A stretch of DNA of 64,000 nucleotides, from positions 248,001 through 312,000 of the forward strand of contig NZ_SDHW01000005.1 of the NCBI RefSeq assembly GCF_004118265.1. Direction: 5' to 3'. The DNA is from Lacibacter luteus (GTDB lineage: Bacteria; Bacteroidota; Bacteroidia; Chitinophagales; Chitinophagaceae). The translations under genes were made by a program, and so were the position numbers. Under the pieces are notes generated by a model, which saw only the letters and a list, made by a program, of their open reading frames with translations, searched no databases and was not told the DNA's origin. How positions within the stretch are numbered: the first letter of the stretch is position 1; every line of letters starts with the position of its first letter. Of this stretch, positions 1-8,154 are shown one piece after another.

Positions 1-82
1 AAACTAAAGCTGAAATTTGATTTGCAGCCGATTGCTCCAATGTCCAACCATGCTATTGCAAATACACTTGTTGTGCGTTCGT

Positions 83-550
83 TTATTTTTTGTTTGGGTC
101 ATACTTTGCAAAGTCAGGTCTGTCTTGATGCGTCCATGTCAATTTAAACCCTGTCGTCAAAATTTGTCTGTCCCAATCTCTTTTTATTTCAAAATTTTGT
201 TCTGAAAAACTGCCAATAAAAACTGCAATTGCAATTATTATTGTTGAGAAAGTCCATAGAAATCCAGTCAACCATTTTGAAGCCTTGATTTTTGTCCAGT
301 AATGGTGGAAGAGAAATACAATTATAAAGCAAAACAAAAAATAGATTATGAAGTCAAATAAAAATTCAAGTACAAAAATTTGAAGAGACATTGATGTGTG
401 CCATCCGTCGGCTGCAAAAGCCAATGGAAATCCAACCATCATTGTGTCAGGAGCGTCAACAGGTAAAACATACCACCATTTTGTAATTAACCCAAACAAA
501 ATAATTGTCAAGGGAAGAATAAGTCGCCATGTAAGTTGTATCAATTTCAT
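83..550 (-). CDS. small integral membrane protein of unknown function
   Basis: Encodes 155 residues starting with ATG. Hydrophobic stretches lie near residues 8-28, 55-85 and 92-112, so three or four membrane segments are likely; the C-terminal 40 residues are polar and charged (DWDRQ, HQDRPDF, ending in lysines). I do not recognise the family. It stands alone, with its 5' side facing the helicase gene across a 150-bp AT-rich gap. The sequence after its stop (positions 82-1, minus strand) contains an ACAACA...TTTGCAATAGC stretch like the one downstream of the small zinc-ribbon gene near 7.37 kb, so it may be an accessory gene of the same cassette-like kind. That it is a real gene is inferred from length and hydrophobic pattern. 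Confidence 0.6.
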   Translation of the reverse strand: MKLIQLTWRLILPLTIILFGLITKWWYVLPVDAPDTMMVGFPLAFAADGWHTSMSLQIFVLEFLFDFIIYFLFCFIIVFLFHHYWTKIKASKWLTGFLWTFSTIIIAIAVFIGSFSEQNFEIKRDWDRQILTTGFKLTWTHQDRPDFAKYDPNKK

Positions 551-700
551 GTAAGAAGTGTCCGCTTAAATGACGCACAACACATAAATATACGTACCTT
601 CTTGGTGAAAAATCATTTGATTTACAGATGAAAATTCAACAAAAGCTAATACACTAATACGATCCTTCTTTTTACATTTTATTGTCTGCTGGAAAAAAAT

Positions 701-2530
701 CTACAGATCAAACTCCCAAACCGTTCTGTACGTCCCATGCTTTTCAGCATAGGTCAGAAATTGATTATAAAAAGGATCTGCTCCAACCGTTGCACTATCG
801 CCAATAACAAAGAGTTGTTCCCTTGCCCTGGTGATCGCTACATTCATACGCCTGTAATCTTTTAAGAAACCAATAGTTCCATCATCATTACTTCGCACCA
901 ATGAAACAATGATTGTTTCTTTTTCCTGTCCCTGGAAACTATCGATGGTGCTGATGCGTAAACCTTTTGCTAATTGTTCCTTAGCAGCAACTACCTGTCC
1001 GGAATAAGGAGAGATGAATGCGGTACGCTGTGCATCCAGTTGCTCCCGTTCCATCAACTGACGAACAATGTTCAATTCACCTTCATTCTGCAGACTCACA
1101 CCATCCGGTCCATGAGTTTCATTGTAACCCGAACCTGCTGTATCAATAAAGGTTAAATGCACACCTGTATCGGCAAGATGTTCGGCCGTATGCAAGAGAT
1201 CATTATAAAAATAACTGCTGCTGAAACCCGCAATGGTCTTGCGCATGCGGTATTGAATGTTGAGCAAGGACGCTGATTGCAGTTTATCGATCGCCACTTC
1301 AAGAATTGAACGGTTAAAGCCAAGTATGGCTGCTTCGTTACTTAACACCGTTGGTGGTAATTGCCAATGATCACCCGCCAACACTATTTTCTCAGCCAAT
1401 GGAAATACACACCATGCCAATGGTTCAATACATTGTCCTGCTTCATCGATCACCAATGTGGTAAATATTCGGTTGCCAAGTTCAGCATCGTACAAACCAA
1501 TTGGTGTGCCTGCAATTACCTGTGCATCGTCAAAGAGTCTTTCTTCGTTGTAGTGTTGCAGTTTTTTTATTTCGGTGCGGATGCTTTTTACTTCTTTAAA
1601 CAACAGGTTGCGTTGTTCCCTTTCTGCTTTGCCAAAACTGCGTTTGTATTTCAAGGCCATGCGGCGAAATTCTTCGACCCGCTTTTTTAATTCTTTTATT
1701 TCTTTCAGCGCTTTGCTGTTGTTGAGTTTGCCTTCGGGAGTATGATTGAAAATAACTTCATCAACCTTTGTTGCATTACCAACACGCAGGAGATTAATGC
1801 CTTGCTGCAACAATCCTTTCGATAAGTGATCAACAGCAGTATTACTCGGTGCAGCCACCAATACTTTTTCTCCCTTTTGTACCAACTGCACAATGGCTTC
1901 GATCAAAGTTGTTGTTTTGCCCGTGCCGGGAGGACCATGCACAATGCTTACTTGCTCATTATTCAGAATAGCTGTTACAGCCTGCTGCTGACTTTCATTC
2001 AAACCTTTATTACTGAATGTTGCGTTATTGTTTGAGTGCTGTTGTTCATGATCAAGCAATGCATTATTGTCGTGCAGTTGCTCAAACAGTTTGTAGTTGG
2101 GTTTGTTGTTCTCCAGGTCCAGCAATGTTTTTTTCATAATGCTGGTGGTACGTGTATCCGGAGCGAGTTTGATGCCTACGCCATTATCTTCTATCCAATC
2201 AGGAAAATCAGGAGCAAACAAACGGAACTCACCATTCTTGCCATCTAAATTCAGCAGCACGCCTTTGATCGGTTCTTCACCCGTCACAAAACATTCAATG
2301 GCGGCACCATCCCGAAATAGATTTGCTTCCGGAGGAAATTGCAGCTTGAATGTGATCTCCGGGTAATCGGCATAACCAAAGTTTTTTCGAGTAACAACAA
2401 TGGGATGTAGAGCAAGCCCTTCGGCTTTCAGTTGTTTTAACGAATGTGTCTGATCGAGTTTGTAACGGTTGGCCTGTTCCTTTTCTTCGAGATCAATACA
2501 CTGCAGTAAACGTTGAATGTGCGGATGCAT
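701..2530 (-). CDS. SF1 DNA/RNA helicase, IGHMBP2/SMUBP-2-like
   Basis: A 609-residue superfamily 1 helicase. Walker A GPPGTGKT is at about residues 199-206, motif Ia (APSNTAVD) near 227, a charged linker at about 270-330, the Walker B-like DEAGQ at 362-366, GDHWQLPP near 387, and the C-terminal motifs STIDSFQGQE and VAITRARE near the end. The N-terminal 180 residues resemble the beta-barrel region of the UvrD-like/SMUBP-2 family. Such proteins unwind nucleic acid 5'-3' with ATP; the cellular role in Bacteroidota is not established. Full length, with an ATG start. It lies just downstream of the toxin-antitoxin pair on the same strand (8-bp gap), so it could be co-transcribed with it, although this family is usually chromosomal housekeeping. 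Confidence 0.9.
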   Translation of the reverse strand: MHPHIQRLLQCIDLEEKEQANRYKLDQTHSLKQLKAEGLALHPIVVTRKNFGYADYPEITFKLQFPPEANLFRDGAAIECFVTGEEPIKGVLLNLDGKNGEFRLFAPDFPDWIEDNGVGIKLAPDTRTTSIMKKTLLDLENNKPNYKLFEQLHDNNALLDHEQQHSNNNATFSNKGLNESQQQAVTAILNNEQVSIVHGPPGTGKTTTLIEAIVQLVQKGEKVLVAAPSNTAVDHLSKGLLQQGINLLRVGNATKVDEVIFNHTPEGKLNNSKALKEIKELKKRVEEFRRMALKYKRSFGKAEREQRNLLFKEVKSIRTEIKKLQHYNEERLFDDAQVIAGTPIGLYDAELGNRIFTTLVIDEAGQCIEPLAWCVFPLAEKIVLAGDHWQLPPTVLSNEAAILGFNRSILEVAIDKLQSASLLNIQYRMRKTIAGFSSSYFYNDLLHTAEHLADTGVHLTFIDTAGSGYNETHGPDGVSLQNEGELNIVRQLMEREQLDAQRTAFISPYSGQVVAAKEQLAKGLRISTIDSFQGQEKETIIVSLVRSNDDGTIGFLKDYRRMNVAITRAREQLFVIGDSATVGADPFYNQFLTYAEKHGTYRTVWEFDL

Positions 2531-2538
2531 GCCGCAAG

Positions 2539-2835
2539 TTAATACGGATTTTTGGAAGGATTTATTCTTGTGTCGTACATATTTAAAATGAAAATGTACT
2601 TACCCATCACTTTATAGTACATCTTGTTGTGCTTTGTAATAAGGATGGCTCTAATGTTCTTTACTTTTGATGAGGGAGCTCCTAAATAAGGTTGTTTTGA
2701 AAGCTGATCAAGTCTTCTTTCAATTTTTTGGAGAAAGCCAACTGCTACTTCATGCGTCCATTCTTTTTCAAGATACGCTAAAGTCTTGGTCAGTTTATTC
2801 AGAAAACGTTTTTTGAGAATTACTTCGAGCGCCAT
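2539..2835 (-). CDS. RelE/ParE-type toxin
   Basis: A 98-residue basic protein with the layout of the RelE/ParE superfamily: an N-terminal strand (ALEVILKKRF), two helices (LNKLTKTLAYLEKEW and VGFLQKIERRLDQL), then P-Y-L-G and a C-terminal beta-sheet with ILITKHNKMYY and the strand YIFILNMYDTR followed by NPSKNPY. Toxins of this fold either cleave mRNA on the ribosome (RelE) or poison gyrase (ParE); the sequence alone does not say which. The start ATG overlaps the end of the upstream antitoxin gene by 16 bp, the usual antitoxin-first arrangement. Confidence 0.85.
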   Translation of the reverse strand: MALEVILKKRFLNKLTKTLAYLEKEWTHEVAVGFLQKIERRLDQLSKQPYLGAPSSKVKNIRAILITKHNKMYYKVMGKYIFILNMYDTRINPSKNPY

Positions 2836-3065
2836 TTATCCGTAGCTTTTTTAAATTCTTCCAGCGTAACGGTATCTTTAAAATCGTCTTCATTTGCAAG
2901 CTGTTCCAGCTCTTTTAATTGCTTGCTGTTCAAGTGATCAGTAACGTCGTTATTCTTGGTGTTTCCATAAAACACCAAATCTTCTTTCAACAATGAAAGG
3001 AGTTCTTCGTTATCGGTATTTTCAATTAATGCAACCAGTTCTTTTTTTAATTCTTTCGCTCCCAT
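2820..3065 (-). CDS. antitoxin of the RelE/ParE pair
   Basis: An 81-residue, acidic, helical protein immediately upstream of the toxin and overlapping it by 16 bp. It carries KELKKELVALIENTD near the N-terminus and a C-terminal part ending LEEFKKATDKWRSK, which would fit wrapping around the toxin. No ribbon-helix-helix or helix-turn-helix motif is obvious; the protein resembles the short antitoxins that Bacteroidota pair with ParE-like toxins. The assignment rests mainly on gene order, size and overlap. It starts with ATG. Confidence 0.75.
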   Translation of the reverse strand: MGAKELKKELVALIENTDNEELLSLLKEDLVFYGNTKNNDVTDHLNSKQLKELEQLANEDDFKDTVTLEEFKKATDKWRSK

Positions 3066-3119
3066 GTATTGGCGTTTTAATAAAGTTACTTTTTATTTCC
3101 GGTAAAAGCATGACGGAAT

Positions 3120-3617
3120 TCAAATAAACAATCCCCATTCATCTTCATACTCATCTTTTTCAAAAGTACTCACCCAATGTTTGAACAATTCTCTGAACTT
3201 GTCGATCTCTTCACGTATTACTCTCCGGTATTCATCACTCATCAATCCATCTTCTAAAAAACCATTGGTGGAAATTTTAATGTATTGTGCATTCTTCCGA
3301 ATGATCGAAGCATTCTCCATGCGAATGGTATATAAACCAACTTCCGAACTTTTAATTTTCACCGCCACTTCAAACGCATCGCCTAACACAGAACCTTTCA
3401 GGTAATCCATGTGTTCTTTGTCGTACAAACCTTCATTGTCGGTATCTGGCATGGAGTCAATTGCTGCACGCAATACCGTCATCACATCGTTCCATTGCAC
3501 ATACATGGCTTTGCATGCTTCCGTTGTAGGTTTTGGTTTCCAGCTTTCACCTTCTTCTTCTTCAAACTCATCATCGTCATCCCATGGAGGTAATTCGTGT
3601 AGATCGTCGTTTCGCAT
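3120..3617 (-). CDS. conserved hypothetical acidic protein
   Basis: Unrecognised protein of 165 residues, taken from the ATG at 3617 (MRNDDLHELPPW). A longer version from a TTG at 3662 would overlap the preceding hexosaminidase gene by 26 bp and is less likely. The N-terminus is strikingly acidic (DDDDEFEEEEGE), followed by a globular part with many charged residues and the end DEYEDEWGLFI. It has no signal peptide or membrane segment, so it is probably cytoplasmic. It follows the GH20 gene on the same strand with a 19-bp gap, but its composition gives no link to sugar metabolism. Confidence 0.65.
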   Translation of the reverse strand: MRNDDLHELPPWDDDDEFEEEEGESWKPKPTTEACKAMYVQWNDVMTVLRAAIDSMPDTDNEGLYDKEHMDYLKGSVLGDAFEVAVKIKSSEVGLYTIRMENASIIRKNAQYIKISTNGFLEDGLMSDEYRRVIREEIDKFRELFKHWVSTFEKDEYEDEWGLFI

Positions 3618-3636
3618 AAGATCGCTTTTTATAAAA

Positions 3637-5262
3637 TTACTTTTCCGCCGGCCATTTTTCAAAATCCTTAAACCAACTGCTGTTCCAGTATTGATAACGT
3701 GGAATAACGGTTGCTTTCAACCGGCGCAAAAAATCAGTATAGTTTTTTTGTGAGGGCATGCTCCATAAACTTTCACTCACAGCAGTCATACGTGGGAAAA
3801 CCATGTAATCAACTTTCGTTGTCCATTCCATGTACTCGGTCCAAACGTTTGCCTGTCCGCCCAATATTTTATCAGCCAGTCCTTTTTGTTTGATGGATGC
3901 AGGAACAGGGTCGTAATTATAAACTGCTTCCAGGGGATTGTAACCATGAATCGCCAGACTATCTTTCGGATCTTTACTTTGGTAATGATCGAAGTAATAA
4001 GGTTTGCCCGGCGTCATAATAACATTAAACCCTTTGTTCGCCGCTTCAATTGCTTTTGCATCGTTGGCCCAGTTCATCACAATGGTTGATGTATCGAGTT
4101 TGCCTTCCATGATCTCGTGCCAGCCGATCACTTTTTTGTTTTTCTCTTTCAGGTATTTGCTCACCTGCTCAATAAAATAAGTTTGCAAAGCCACTTCATC
4201 TTTCAGTTTATTTTGTTTGATGAACTGTTGCGTAGTCGCACTTTGTTTCCACCACATTTTACTGCACTCATCGCCACCCACATGAATATAAGGCGATGGA
4301 AACAGATCAGCTATTTCATGAAATACTTTGCGCAGAAATTCAAACGTAGCAGGTGTTGGCGCCAATACATTGTTTACTCTGTTGTACATGCCCCATGTTG
4401 CTGCAACGCCCCATTTGTTGGTTGGGTCGGTACTTAACTCAGGATAAGCAGTAATGGTTGCACGGCTATGACCGGGAATATCAATTTCAGGAATGATGGT
4501 AATGCCACGCACTGCAGCATACGCAATGATCTCTTTTACTTCGGCTCTTGTATAATAACCGCCGTAACGTTTGTGTTCGTAACGTGCAGGTGCATCTTTA
4601 AAATGACCAATGAGTGTTGAATCTCTCCATGAACCAACACTGTTGAGTTTGGGATAGGAGAGCATTTCAATCCGCCAACCCTGGTCATCGGTTAAATGCC
4701 AGTGAAACGTATTGAACTTATGAAAGGTCAAATAGTCGATATACTTTTTCACATACGAAACAGGAAAGAAATGACGCACCACATCGAGATGCATTCCACG
4801 ATAGGCAAAGCGAGGATAATCAAAAATGCGACAGGCCGGCACTTCAACAACAGCAGTTTGTTTTAATGGCAGTAATTGTAAAAGGGTTTGAATACCGTTC
4901 ACAATTCCTCTTACTGTTTTTGCTTTGATGATGATCTGCTGTTGTTGCGATTCCAGCACATACATTTCATCTTTTGAAATCGAATTGCTGAACTGTAAAG
5001 AAATCGATGCTTTTGATTTTGCATCCTTTCGGTTTTGTGCAATTGTTTGCAAACCGCATTGCTGTTGTAATTGCTGTTGCAGGTAAGCTGCCTGTTGTGT
5101 AAAGATGTCATCAAAAGAAATAACTGCATTTGTAGTAAGTTTTACAGGCTGTCCATTCAGCTGTTCTGTTTTTACAGGAACCGGAACAATAGTATTCAAC
5201 TGCTGTGCATTGATTGTTTTGCTAAGAAGCAGCAGGAATACGAAAAGCGTTTGTTTGTGCAT
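3637..5262 (-). CDS. beta-N-acetylhexosaminidase, GH20 family
   Basis: A 541-residue exported enzyme. A signal peptide (MHKQTLFVFLLLLSKTINAQ) is followed by the GH20b N-terminal domain to about residue 140, then the TIM barrel with YRGMHLDVVRHF, FHWHLTDDQGWR, PEIDIPGHSRA and the catalytic Asp-Glu pair at 331-332 in HVGGDE. The family removes terminal GlcNAc or GalNAc from chitin oligomers, glycans or peptidoglycan fragments using substrate-assisted catalysis. The late motif GGQANVWTEYM completes the active site. It lies in no recognisable polysaccharide locus, so its natural substrate is open. A TATCTTTA box ends 4 bp before the ATG, suggesting a very short or absent leader. Confidence 0.95.
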   Translation of the reverse strand: MHKQTLFVFLLLLSKTINAQQLNTIVPVPVKTEQLNGQPVKLTTNAVISFDDIFTQQAAYLQQQLQQQCGLQTIAQNRKDAKSKASISLQFSNSISKDEMYVLESQQQQIIIKAKTVRGIVNGIQTLLQLLPLKQTAVVEVPACRIFDYPRFAYRGMHLDVVRHFFPVSYVKKYIDYLTFHKFNTFHWHLTDDQGWRIEMLSYPKLNSVGSWRDSTLIGHFKDAPARYEHKRYGGYYTRAEVKEIIAYAAVRGITIIPEIDIPGHSRATITAYPELSTDPTNKWGVAATWGMYNRVNNVLAPTPATFEFLRKVFHEIADLFPSPYIHVGGDECSKMWWKQSATTQQFIKQNKLKDEVALQTYFIEQVSKYLKEKNKKVIGWHEIMEGKLDTSTIVMNWANDAKAIEAANKGFNVIMTPGKPYYFDHYQSKDPKDSLAIHGYNPLEAVYNYDPVPASIKQKGLADKILGGQANVWTEYMEWTTKVDYMVFPRMTAVSESLWSMPSQKNYTDFLRRLKATVIPRYQYWNSSWFKDFEKWPAEK

Positions 5263-5266
5263 GCGG

Positions 5267-5274
5267 TAAAGATA
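5267..5274 (-). promoter_or_regulatory. putative -7 box of the GH20 gene
   Basis: TATCTTTA on the minus strand, one mismatch from the Bacteroidota -7 consensus TAnnTTTG, with only CCGC between it and the ATG. If used, the mRNA would be leaderless or nearly so. Confidence 0.4.
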
Positions 5275-5384
5275 GCAACTGTTGATTTTTTGACGGAAAC
5301 AGCAGCGTCATTTAACAAAAACGATTGTCGTAATCGGCCTTTAGTTTGTCGCACCAACACCTTTTAATCCTTGCAAAATGATTT

Positions 5385-5392
5385 TATGTTTG
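5385..5392 (+). promoter_or_regulatory. putative -7 box of the PhnB-like gene
   Basis: TATGTTTG matches TAnnTTTG exactly and lies 27 bp before the ATG at 5420. No clear -33 TTG at the usual spacing. Confidence 0.45.
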
Positions 5393-5419
5393 TTCTGTTA
5401 ATCAATAAAACTAATTATC

Positions 5420-5872
5420 ATGCAAAAGATCACTCCTTTCTTATGGTTCGATGGTAATGCAGAAGAAGCCATGAACTTTTATCTGTCTGTGTTTAAAGAT
5501 TCAAAAAAGATATCAACCATGCCCGGTCCCGGTGGTTCGGTAATGGGAGTTGAATTTGAATTGAACGGTTTGGAATTTAAAGGCATCAATGCCGGGCCTA
5601 TGTTTAAATTCAATGAAGCTGTTTCTTTTTTTGTGAATGCGGAAACACAGGAAGAAATTGATTATTACTGGAACAGCCTTATCGCAGGCGGTGGAGAGGA
5701 AAGTATGTGTGGCTGGCTGAAAGACAAGTTTGGTTTAAGCTGGCAAATCGTTCCTCCGGTATTGGGCCAGCTGCTGGGACATCCTGATCGTGAAAAAGCA
5801 GGACGTGTAATGCAGGCGATGTTACAAATGAAAAAGATCATCATCGCCGATCTTGAAAAAGCAGCTCAGTAA
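5420..5872 (+). CDS. PhnB-like VOC superfamily protein (3-dmu-9_3-mt type)
   Basis: A 150-residue protein of the glyoxalase/bleomycin-resistance fold in its PhnB/3-demethylubiquinone-methyltransferase-like branch. It begins with the family signature ITPFLWFDGNAEEAMNFY, followed by a second half with VSFFVNAETQEEIDYYW and DKFGLSWQIVPPVLG. Despite the old family name these proteins have no SAM-binding motif; their substrates are mostly unknown. Cytoplasmic. It is followed after 38 bp by the endonuclease III gene on the same strand, so the two may share a transcript, but no functional link is known. Confidence 0.85.
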   Translation: MQKITPFLWFDGNAEEAMNFYLSVFKDSKKISTMPGPGGSVMGVEFELNGLEFKGINAGPMFKFNEAVSFFVNAETQEEIDYYWNSLIAGGGEESMCGWLKDKFGLSWQIVPPVLGQLLGHPDREKAGRVMQAMLQMKKIIIADLEKAAQ

Positions 5873-5910
5873 TTTTTTGTAGATTACCATTTCAACATAA
5901 ACCCTTCATC

Positions 5911-6537
5911 ATGCCTGCTACAACCAACTGGCCCGAAGCAATGAAGCCTTTGCTGAAGAAATACAAAGGCAAACAACATCCGCTTGATTACAAGAATACG
6001 TACCAGCTGATGGTAATGGTAGTACTGTCGGCACAGGACAGCGATCGCAACATCAATAGTCTTGCACCTAAATTATTTGAAGCGTATCCAAATATGCAGG
6101 CGTTGACGAAAGCAACAGAAGAAACCTTGTTCCCGTTCATCAGTAAGGTGCGCAATTTTGGAAATAAAGCAAAATGGCTCACAGGTATTGCTGAAAAGAT
6201 AAAGAAGGACAGCAATATTCCTGAAACACTTGATGCATTGGTTGAACTGCCGGGTATTGGCCGCAAATCAGCCTGTGTTATTTTGCGTGAAAGCGGTAAG
6301 CCTGCTGAAGGTGTAATTGTTGATCTGCATGTAGTGCGTGTGGCTCCACGTTTAGGTATTGCAACGGGTACTGATCCCAAGAAAATAGAAAAGCAGATTA
6401 TGGAAGCACTGCCGCAAAAAGACTGGGATGCAGGTATGGCCATGTCCTTTTTAGGAAGGGAAATTTGCAGACCAAAACCTAATTGCGAAAAATGTTTAAT
6501 GAATACGGTTTGTGAATATTATAAAGCGAATGGCTGA
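5911..6537 (+). CDS. nth: endonuclease III-like DNA glycosylase/AP lyase
   Basis: A 208-residue helix-hairpin-helix glycosylase that excises oxidised pyrimidines in base-excision repair. The helix-hairpin-helix LPGIGRKSA (about 113-121) carries the catalytic lysine (K119) and is followed by the catalytic aspartate D138 in IVDLHVVRV. The C-terminal [4Fe-4S] motif is CRPKPNCEKCLMNTVC, spacing C-x5-C-x2-C-x5-C, one residue shorter in the first gap than the C-x6-C-x2-C-x5-C of E. coli Nth. The N-terminal LSAQDSD matches the conserved LSAQ region. Full length. Confidence 0.92.
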   Translation: MPATTNWPEAMKPLLKKYKGKQHPLDYKNTYQLMVMVVLSAQDSDRNINSLAPKLFEAYPNMQALTKATEETLFPFISKVRNFGNKAKWLTGIAEKIKKDSNIPETLDALVELPGIGRKSACVILRESGKPAEGVIVDLHVVRVAPRLGIATGTDPKKIEKQIMEALPQKDWDAGMAMSFLGREICRPKPNCEKCLMNTVCEYYKANG

Positions 6538-6662
6538 TTTGTGAAAGATTTTTGCGTGATTATTTAAATGCGGATTGTACTAACAACAATACAAAAAGGA
6601 TAACGCTAAATCATTGTTTTCCAGTTTCGGAATTTTCCAGCCCCAGCTTCTAATATCATATA

Positions 6663-6670
6663 TATATTTG
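6663..6670 (+). promoter_or_regulatory. putative -7 box upstream of the small lipoprotein gene
   Basis: TATATTTG fits TAnnTTTG and lies 36 bp before the TTG start at 6707. It sits in an alternating AT tract, so a chance match is quite possible. Confidence 0.35.
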
Positions 6671-6706
6671 TGTTGTAGGCAATTTTTTTGACAAACCGTT
6701 ACAGTT

Positions 6707-7105
6707 TTGAAACTCAAACTTCTCATCACTATTTTTTCATCAATTTTCCTTTCAAGTTGTTTGTTTGACAGCGATAGCGGCAAAATAATTGGCGAGTATG
6801 AAACTGTTTGGATAGACATTCCGCAAACAAGAAGTATTAATAAAGGTGAAGAAATCATACCTGCTTACGTTTCAGAAATAGGACACAACTCCAATTTTAT
6901 AATTGCTAAACAACAGCCCATTAAGCAAGGCAATATTGTGACAGTACATACAGACACGACAAATTATTACATCATTACAGTTTCTGACAACTCATTCCAA
7001 GACAAACCAGTTTACGGACCGTTAAATAAAAAATCCTTTGACAGTTTAAGACAAGAGCTAAAAATTGAGAATATCAAGTTTGATATGTTCTATCCCGAAT
7101 ATTGA
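6707..7105 (+). CDS. small lipoprotein of unknown function
   Basis: Encodes 132 residues from a TTG codon. The N-terminus is a lipoprotein signal: MKLKLLITIFSSIFLSS followed by the lipidated cysteine (SSC). The mature part is short and beta-rich (GEYETVWIDIPQ, NYYIITVSDN) and ends FDMFYPEY. I do not recognise the family. The DNA is more AT-rich than neighbouring housekeeping genes, and the gene sits in a patch of small unrelated ORFs bounded by palindromic repeats, so recent acquisition is plausible. The TTG start is chosen because it places the signal peptide exactly at the N-terminus. Confidence 0.6.
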   Translation: MKLKLLITIFSSIFLSSCLFDSDSGKIIGEYETVWIDIPQTRSINKGEEIIPAYVSEIGHNSNFIIAKQQPIKQGNIVTVHTDTTNYYIITVSDNSFQDKPVYGPLNKKSFDSLRQELKIENIKFDMFYPEY

Positions 7106-7124
7106 CAAAATTGAAGAATCAATT

Positions 7125-7370
7125 ATGTGTGACAAATGCTTTAATGATGAAATAAAATCTTTTCCTACACAAGCTGACTTTGAACAGTTTGACTTAGTGT
7201 TGACAAAGAAAATCGCTAATGACAAAAGTATTAAAATGGGCAAGTTTGTTGACACAGCCTGGAAAGATATAGGCTATCAAGTTTACGAGTGTGTTGTGTG
7301 CGGACAATTGTGGAAACTTTCAACACCAGAGTATTCCGACAGAGGCTACTTTTTACGACTGACAAAATAA
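7125..7370 (+). CDS. small CxxC...CxxC (zinc-ribbon-like) protein
   Basis: An 81-residue protein from the ATG at 7125 (MCDKCFNDEIKSF). It has one CxxC at residues 2-5 and a second in ECVVCGQLWKL near residue 57, a spacing that would suit a zinc ribbon; the C-terminus is YSDRGYFLRLTK. I recall similar small proteins in Bacteroidota but no assigned function. It follows the lipoprotein stop by 19 bp. An in-frame TTG at 7065 would overlap the lipoprotein gene and is not preferred. Confidence 0.6.
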   Translation: MCDKCFNDEIKSFPTQADFEQFDLVLTKKIANDKSIKMGKFVDTAWKDIGYQVYECVVCGQLWKLSTPEYSDRGYFLRLTK

Positions 7371-7460
7371 AACTGCCTACAACAGGCGGTTTGGCAATAT
7401 GGCGGGGCGACGAATGTATTCTTAACTTTTTGTTCGCTAATCAGCTTCAGTTCCAGCCCT

Positions 7461-7571
7461 TCTCTGGCGCAGGTCTCTGACCTGTTGCCAAACGTTATTA
7501 ATCTTGCCACAACAAACTATTGCAAAAAAAGTAACGGCCATGTACAGGTCGGGAGACCTGCACCAGCAAAG
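7461..7571 (+). repeat. 110-bp palindrome-ended repeat, copy 1
   Basis: This 111-bp unit recurs almost exactly at 8155-8264 (one substitution and one A-run length difference). It carries two short palindromes, CAGGTCTCTGACCTG near the left end and CAGGTCGGGAGACCTG near the right end, and the two ends are inverted copies of each other (GCAGGTCTC / GAGACCTGC). This is the architecture of a REP/BIME-like or MITE-like element. It has no coding capacity. Confidence 0.85.
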
Positions 7572-7668
7572 GTCCTGCACAAGCGAAATAACGCCAAGCA
7601 ACAGAATAAACAATGAGCTTTTGTATCTTTAAGCCCTTTCCGTTAGACGCAACTTGAAATCGATTCGA

Positions 7669-8070
7669 ATGAAAAATAACTTTACTCTTTCCTTGTGTTT
7701 TATTTTGTTAAATACTTTTTGGGCCTGTGGTGACGGTAAGAACTCGACAGGAACGAATAAAGCGGTAGATGAATATATGCGACATCAATTAAATGGAGAT
7801 TGGCATGACAGTACTAATCTTCGAGTTTGGCGTTTCAACTATGACTCTGTTTATTATTATGATAGAAACAAGGCATTTGCTTATCGGCTAGATAGCCTTA
7901 AGCTCAGTGTGAAGTTCGACAATTCAGAATCATTTGCATATGTTGGGTGGATAACCGTTGAAGGCGACAGTTTAACTTTCGACGCCGGAGACTCGAAAAT
8001 TGTGCTATATCGGTTGAAGAAAAAAACGGCAGCAGATTTAGACAAGCTTTTAAAAAGAACAAATCGCTAA
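7669..8070 (+). CDS. small lipoprotein between two repeat copies
   Basis: A 133-residue protein from the ATG at 7669. MKNNFTLSLCFILLNTFWAC is a lipoprotein signal with the lipobox ending at the cysteine. The mature part has NGDWHDSTNLRVWRF, DSLKLSVKFDN and VEGDSLTFDAGDSKIVLYRLKKK, which looks like a small lipocalin-like or META-like beta domain, but I cannot assign it. An upstream in-frame TTG (7654) is possible but gives a poorer signal peptide. The gene lies entirely within the 583 bp that separate two near-identical 110-bp repeats, as if carried or trapped between them. Confidence 0.6.
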   Translation: MKNNFTLSLCFILLNTFWACGDGKNSTGTNKAVDEYMRHQLNGDWHDSTNLRVWRFNYDSVYYYDRNKAFAYRLDSLKLSVKFDNSESFAYVGWITVEGDSLTFDAGDSKIVLYRLKKKTAADLDKLLKRTNR

Positions 8071-8154
8071 TCATCGGCAGTTGTTGGCTGAACGTCATCT
8101 AGTCAACTTTAGTTGTTGTTTTCATCAATACTAATCCTAATGGGCTTTTGTGAC

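Noticed and set aside
17-205. 62-codon plus-strand reading frame at the window start
   Set aside because: It lies opposite the 83-550 membrane protein gene and has poor protein composition; treated as a shadow.
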